From positions 310,001 to 374,000 of the forward strand of contig OX637334.1 in the NCBI GenBank assembly GCA_951799405.1: DNA of 64,000 nucleotides, given 5' to 3'. Positions 59,440-64,000 of this stretch are shown here, piece after piece. Position 1 is the stretch's first letter. Each line of letters opens with the position of its first letter. The DNA is from Agapetus fuscipes (taxonomy: Eukaryota > Arthropoda > Insecta > Trichoptera > Glossosomatidae). A program made the position numbers and the translations under genes. The notes beneath the pieces are model-generated. The model made no database searches and was not told where the DNA came from. It was given only the letters and a program-made list of their open reading frames with translations.

Positions 59440-59692
59440 ATCCCACCTTAAAAACCCTCTGTGAGCTTGGTCGTCGCTGCAGATAGCGCCAATTCTCAAG
59501 CAAGAACACATTACCGTAAGGCTGGATGGACCTCATGAGAGCGGTCTTTGGTAAAGGTATATTAATTTGTAAACCCAGCGAATTGCATTTTTGAAAAATG
59601 TTTTTTATGCTCCGCCGGTATTCGAACCCACTTCCTTCCAATCACGACTCCGAAGCGTCAGCCACTAGACTACGGACCGGTCGTGAAATAGC
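59440..59692 (-). mobile_element. SINE-C copy, tRNA head only, 3' tail shortened
   Basis: Minus strand: GACCGGTCCGTAGTCTAGTG, box B GGGTTCGAATACC, body with GGTCCATCCAGCCTTACGGT. The tail ends at TTTTTAAGGTGGGATTTATA without (ATT)n. Confidence 0.85.
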
Positions 59693-60011
59693 TTTTTTCC
59701 CTTTAGGTGCTGCGGCCAAAAATAACCAACACTTAAAAATACTTAATGACTTTAAAAGCCTTTTCCTAAAGATGAAAATGATATAATGAAATTGGAAACA
59801 AACTGACGCAAGTGTGAGCGTGCTTAATGAGTGGATCTTAAAAAGAAAATGTCCTCCGAGACAGGCAGTTAAAAGTGAGATTACATTTAATCGTCACCCA
59901 TTCTTCATCCTCTCCTATCTGAGGTAGGCATCTAGATAAGCTGAATTAAAAAGTGTACAAAAGACGAATGCGGAAATGTTAGGATTCCACTAAGTAAAAA
60001 ATAGCATTATT
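59693..60011. other. No gene or repeat recognised
   Basis: AT-rich unique sequence. Confidence 0.4.
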
Positions 60012-60215
60012 CTCGATTGGTATGAGGCTGACAACGCATACTGTAAAAAATGGTTCCTTCTTTCAGGTCGACAAAAGTTGCAGAACATGTTCATTTGAGA
60101 TTGATTTTTATGATTTTGGTCCACATGCGGCATGGGTAAGCGCGAACTTATATGTACGTGTCTGCTAATGGGAAATGCGTGTAATAGAAATCTTAAATAT
60201 AATGCAACTTAGATA
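60012..60215 (+). repeat. SINE-A copy with internal deletion
   Basis: Begins CTCGATTGGTATGAGGCTGA. The CACTTTGCCAATGTCACC block is deleted after ATGGTTC. Ends TGCAACTTAGATAATAGATG. Confidence 0.8.
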
Positions 60216-60231
60216 ATAGATGAGGAATGTT

Positions 60232-60450
60232 GTTCCTTGACTTATAGAGTGGTATGCTTTGCCAATGTCTCCCCTGTTTGAGGGAAGGACGGCAAGAGTT
60301 GCAGAGTGTAAGTCCATTGGAGATTTGGCTTTTTATGTTGTAGGTACACATGCGGCATGTGCTAGCGTGAACTTGTACGTATCTGCTTGTGAGAATGCAT
60401 ATAATGTGAATCCCCAATGTATATCTTTGCAACTTATATAAGAATTAACC
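60232..60450 (+). repeat. SINE-A copy with internal deletion
   Basis: Begins TTCCTTGACTTATAGAGTGG and jumps to TATGCTTTGCCAATGTCTCC. Ends ATATCTTTGCAACTTATATA. Two SINE-A copies lie in tandem. Confidence 0.8.
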
Positions 60451-60536
60451 TTGTACCTCTTCATTATTCAAAAAAATATACGTCTACAGAATGAGTATTT
60501 AAAAGAAGAGTCAGTAATGAAAAAACGTCGACGCTA

Positions 60537-60788
60537 AAGCCAAGCGGTGCTATTCTTTGACATTTTAGTCGTCCGTTGAACCCACGTTTTGACAAACTAA
60601 TGATGCATTTGTATGAAGACCTGTCAATCCAAGATGGCCGCAAGTGAACAGCTGATTAGTTTTAATACAAATATTACCAAAATTCTGTAGGTAAGAATGA
60701 CCGTGGTGGTGAGACTTTCAGGCCAGGCACCATTAGTTTGTCAAAGCGTGGGCTCAACCGACGACTAAAATGTCTAAGAATAGCCCCG
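60537..60788. mobile_element. MITE-4-related inverted-repeat element
   Basis: Left arm GGTGCTATTCTTTGACATTT, AGTCGTCCGTTGAACCCACG, TTTGACAAACTAATG. Right arm CATTAGTTTGTCAAAGCGTG, GGCTCAACCGACGACTAAAA, TGTCTAAGAATAGCCCC. Arms are ~65 bp with ~120 bp between. It shares the GTGCTATTC end and a GGTTGAG motif with MITE-4. Confidence 0.75.
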
Positions 60789-60944
60789 AAAGGAATCATT
60801 GACTAGAAGGTTTGAAATATTAGCGCGCCTCGATGAAAGCTTTGACGCTGAATTAATAGATGTCAGTGTGTAACTTCCAAGTCATGATTCATTAAATAAA
60901 AGTGATGAAGGGACAACATTTGAAAGAAAAAAACCTCAGTAATT

Positions 60945-61045
60945 TACATTCAATAACCGAATATTTATTTGCCTTTACCTTTGCCACTCGACCGTTTGAC
61001 GTCACAGCTTTTTACATTTCAATTAATGTGCGAGCCTCATTTTTT
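60945..61045 (-). repeat. REP-1-like fragment
   Basis: ATATTTATTTGCCTTTACCT, TTGCCACTCGACCGTTTGAC and TGCGAGCCTCATTTTTTTTG resemble REP-1 at 9.65 kb, with weaker similarity than the other copies. Confidence 0.4.
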
Positions 61046-61054
61046 TTGGGTGTT

Positions 61055-61137
61055 TTATTTGGTGAGAGCTCTCCTCGCGTGTAATTACACCTCAAGAGCC
61101 CTCTGGAGTTTTCCGTCGTCGCTATAAATCCCCAGAC
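61055..61137 (-). repeat. SINE-C tail fragment
   Basis: GGTGAGAGCTCTCCTCGCGT, TTACACCTCAAGAGCCCTCT and CCAGACTGGACCCAGTTGCT. Only the tail region and part of the body remain. Confidence 0.7.
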
Positions 61138-61370
61138 TGGACCCAGTTGCTGTATAATAATCTGTAATCTAAGTTGCAATGATGTATTAACATTTAAAGC
61201 TCATATCAAATGCGTGCCCACAAACAAACACGTGTAGTTCGCGCTTACAAATAAAATTCAAACCTCAAATGAATATAAACCCTACAAATTTTGCCGACCT
61301 TCCCTGACACAGGGGTGACATTGGCAAAGTGAACCATTTTTCATAGTAGGTATACTGTAAGGCTGGATAA
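61138..61370 (-). repeat. SINE-A copy (diverged subfamily)
   Basis: Minus strand: CAGTATACCTACTATGAAAA, TTCACTTTGCCAATGTCACC, TGTGTCAGGGAAGGTCGGCA, and an ATTACAGATTATT tail. The first ~25 bp are lost. Confidence 0.8.
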
Positions 61371-61380
61371 ACCTTTTTGT

Positions 61381-61705
61381 GATCTAATCTAATCTAATCT
61401 AAGCTGCAAAGATATATATCATTTAATATTTATATTAAATGCATTCCCACAAGCAGATATGTATAATTTCGCGCTAACACATGCCGCATGTGGACCTACA
61501 ATATAAAAACCCAATCTCAAATGAACATAAGCCTTGCAACTCTTGCCGTCCTTCCCTGAAACAGGGGTGACATTGGCAAAGTGAACCAATTTTTTACAGT
61601 ATGGGTGGTCAGCCGCATAGCAACCTATAAGTCAAGGAACATACATGACAAATTACATTTTTAAAATCAATAAACAATAATATACCTATACATTGACATA
61701 AAAAA
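61381..61705 (-). repeat. SINE-A copy with flank duplicated from/to 10.9 kb
   Basis: The tail has three TTAGA units at about 61381-61400 and the body is nearly identical to 10912-11175. Beyond the SINE 5' end at about 61640, GAACATACATGACAAATTAC and ATTGACATAAAAAACTAAA continue the match for ~75 bp. Confidence 0.85.
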
Positions 61706-61802
61706 CTAAATCACAATACCAATTTTACTTTAACAAACCCCAGCCGCCAACATCACAGATCAACCGCCATTTCGTGTGATCGGTTTTCAATAAACGAAAA
61801 AA

Positions 61803-61930
61803 AAAATCAACTCAGCGAAGAGCTTTTTTGAAAATATGCACTTTTTTTTACCGCTCCGTCGGGAATCGAACTCACGATTTTGTGATTACAAGTGGGAAGC
61901 GTTAACCACTAGACTACGAACCGGTCATTA
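61803..61930 (-). mobile_element. SINE-C head fragment (diverged)
   Basis: Minus strand: GACCGGTTCGTAGTCTAGTG, box B GAGTTCGATTCCC, then TTCAAAAAAGCTCTTCGCTG. It ends there, so the 3' half is missing. Confidence 0.75.
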
Positions 61931-62289
61931 CACATTGATTATGTAAATACCTGTTTCTGGAAAGGCAAAAATAAGTTGATGAATCGTATTCTTTTTCAAT
62001 TTCTTTCCACAAAAAAAGTTAAGGCCTGACTCAATTTTAGCCAGTAATTAAAAAATAATCCAGTTAAAGTTCTCAATATGCCTGCCGGTTCCTGGCTCCT
62101 GACCTTCAGAAACTCTGAAGGGATATAATCTCTGATTAAAAAAAGATTACGAAAGTTTTTCAAAGTCTTCCAGGTAGCTTCTGGAAGTTTAATTTCTGTA
62201 ATCAGCGCGTGGGTTGGTATTTTAAATACTTATATAATAGATATTCAAGTATAAACTAGGTAGGCCTTAAAAAATATGGATGTCTAATT
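61931..62289. other. SINE-D scrap, otherwise unassigned
   Basis: 61945-62000 (AATACCTGTTTCTGGAAAGG, AAAATAAGTTGATGAATCGT) is a plus-strand SINE-D tail piece. Nothing else recognised. Confidence 0.4.
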
Positions 62290-62488
62290 GACCGGTCCGT
62301 AGTTCAGTGGTAACACTTCGGACTCTGAATGGGAAAGTTGTGGGTTCGATTCCCGACAGAGCACAAAAAATATACCATTATTATTTTCAAATTTGCTGGA
62401 CCGGTCACCAAAGGTCCATCCAGCCTTTTAGCAACTGGGTCTTGCTTGAGAATTGGCGCTTTGTAGCGACGACGACCAAGCTCGTAAA
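62290..62488 (+). mobile_element. SINE-C copy, internally deleted and 3'-truncated
   Basis: GACCGGTCCGTAGTTCAGTG, box B GGGTTCGATTCCC. ~60 bp is lost between TTCAAATTTGCT and GGACCGGTCACC. It ends at GACGACCAAGCTCGTA, where a SINE-B begins. Confidence 0.85.
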
Positions 62489-62735
62489 AAGGTCGATAGC
62501 TCGATTGGTAGAATGCTTGCATTCGATCTCAAGGTTTACTCAGCCTTCACAATAAATGAGAACTAGCCCTTTCGGGAGCTGGGAAACCCCCGCTTTAACT
62601 TAAGGGGTTGGTGTAAGGCCGGCCCCCTTACCTGTAAAAATAAATAGGTCCCGAATCGCCACATGCGACCCCTTCGGGGAGAACGCAGGCAAGAAGTTAC
62701 ACTATATGTGTAGCTTAGAGCCGTTTGCGTAATTG
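62489..62735 (+). mobile_element. SINE-B copy, box B deleted
   Basis: GGTCGATAGCTCGATTGGTA is followed at TGCATTCGATCTC by a jump to AAGGTTTACTCAGCCTTCAC. The 3' half is well preserved: GTAAGGCCGGCCCCCTTACC, GAACGCAGGCAAGAAGTTAC, ATATGTGTAGCTTAGAG. Confidence 0.85.
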
Positions 62736-64000
62736 AAACAGTACTATCACTTTAAATTTACTTTAAATTTGTAAAAAAAACTTCATTTATTGAAATATAT
62801 TAAGTAAGCATTAAGGAGGGCCACTGATGTATGGGAAAAAAAAAATTACGCTGAATTTTAATCTAAGAGTGAAATTATGTTGCTAAATGACGTAATTTTA
62901 TTGTACAGAAAGTTTCATTAGAATCAAACAACAACTTTTGTCTCCAAATCGACATTGAAATAATGAGAAATTGAAAAAAAACACAAAAAAAATATTTTTA
63001 CATACTGACTTTAAACCCGATTTTTGAATTTTATTTCTCATGTAAAACAAATGTTTAAGGTATAAAATAACACATTTGAGAGAAAAAAGTAAATTACAGA
63101 AAGTAAAATTTGGTTATTGATAACGTAAAAAATCCGTTTTTTTTTCGAATTTTGGCCTGACACTGCGAGACGTTATTTTAGGTAAAATATTTTTTTCTAA
63201 TGTTGATTTAAAAAAAAACTTTGCAGAGACTGTTGTGCTGTTCTTCAAAGACATTTTGCTAGTTTTCGTATGATAAACGCAGATGAGATAAATCCATTTG
63301 CCCACCGTGTGCTGTGAAAAAAAATGAGATCTCCATCAGATGTCTTTTGAGATGTTAGTGGTTCAGATGTATTTTTCTGCCAATTTGTAATACCACAGTA
63401 AGTTACAACAACAAAGTTAATTCATGGAACTTGTAAGAGTCAATTTTCCCACCTTGCATGATAAGAATTTTTAGAATCTTACGTGTATCTGCGAGGAGTT
63501 CACTTAGGTGTTTGTGAAGATTCGTAACTTCGCTATCAGTAAGTTTTCTGAATGAGCAAAGAAACTATTTTTTCACTTGGCGCAATCAATTATCATTTTT
63601 GGTTCTCCTGATGAATATTTTTAATTTAAATAAACTTCGATAAATGTCGGAAACCATCTTTGCAATAGGATAGCACTTACAAATATCATAAATGTAACTG
63701 AACATAGTTAAACTGAAAAGTAATCATTCTTTTTGAGTATATTTATGTACCTTAAGAAGGTTACAGCTAAAAAAATAAGACATACTATTATAAATCAAGC
63801 TAAAGCGTATGCTTGAACAACATAATTTGCCAAATTAATAAGTTTTTTAAGGGATCCTAAGCTCTATAGCTCGCGGAATCCACCAAGCATAGGATTTTTT
63901 TCATGGAGTTTTATGGGCTAAGTTTATGTTTTCTAAGACAAACTTGTATAGATATAATTGATCTGTACTTAAATCTTGTGCGAATAAATCAGAATGGGTA
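62736..64000. other. No gene or repeat recognised
   Basis: AT-rich sequence to the end of the window. The 63-codon minus-strand ORF at 63114-63305 is Lys-rich with no motif. I found no members of the families described elsewhere. Confidence 0.45.

Overview
This is a eukaryotic, AT-rich, non-coding window made almost entirely of transposable-element sequence. I recognise no host protein gene, no functional tRNA or rRNA gene and nothing bacterial. The 5S rRNA-like heads of one SINE family look like arthropod 5S rRNA (ends like AACGAC and TGTTGTTGGC, internal AAGTTAAGCA and GATGGGTGACCGCT). With the mix of CR1/L2-type LINEs, Penelope-like elements (PLEs), tRNA-derived SINEs and MITEs, an arthropod, perhaps an insect, is the best guess. 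Species is not determinable from this window.

Names used for the repeat families: SINE-A (about 240 bp, ends in GATTA-type repeats, more than 25 copies or pieces); SINE-B (tRNA-derived, head reads CCGGTCGATAGCTCAGTTGG); SINE-C (tRNA-derived head, in three copies preceded by a 5S rRNA-like head); SINE-D (another tRNA-like family); MITE-1 (PIF/Harbinger-like, TTA target duplication); MITE-2, -3, -5 and -6 (TA-flanked inverted-repeat elements); MITE-4 (palindromic, GTGCTATTC ends); hAT-n (8-bp duplications); the CCATGG element (about 0.7 kb, 6-bp duplications); REP-1 (an unclassified repeat with GTCGTCACCCGG).

Layout. 1-9 kb: tandem repeat, MITE-1, LINE tails, hAT-n, a full 5S+tRNA SINE-C, first CCATGG element. 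9-10.1 kb: array of SINE-B copies. 10.5-17.4 kb: SINE-A copies, nested foldback MITEs, decayed LINE ends. 17.7-26.9 kb: SINE-C, MITE-2/5 and the second CCATGG element, sitting inside a MITE-2. 27-41 kb: sparse repeats plus two hammerhead-like ribozyme folds, one in a palindromic PLE end (31.3 kb) and one orphan (35.5 kb). 41.6-45.4 kb: one long LINE with an uninterrupted 1063-codon endonuclease/reverse-transcriptase ORF. 46-53 kb: hAT-n, MITE-2, SINEs and LINE C-terminal fossils. 53.9-56.5 kb: a rearranged PLE cluster with a reverse transcriptase/GIY-YIG ORF and a large palindrome. 56.6-64 kb: more LINE ends, MITE-1, SINEs, then about 1.2 kb with nothing recognised.

How the parts relate. The 3' tail of SINE-C closely matches the 3' end of the intact LINE, which suggests that this LINE, or a close relative, copies the SINE. 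The PLE terminal repeats carry compact RNA folds matching type I hammerhead ribozymes; all three stems covary between three different copies. Several nested insertions, some with exact target duplications and empty sites visible elsewhere in the window, give relative ages for the families.
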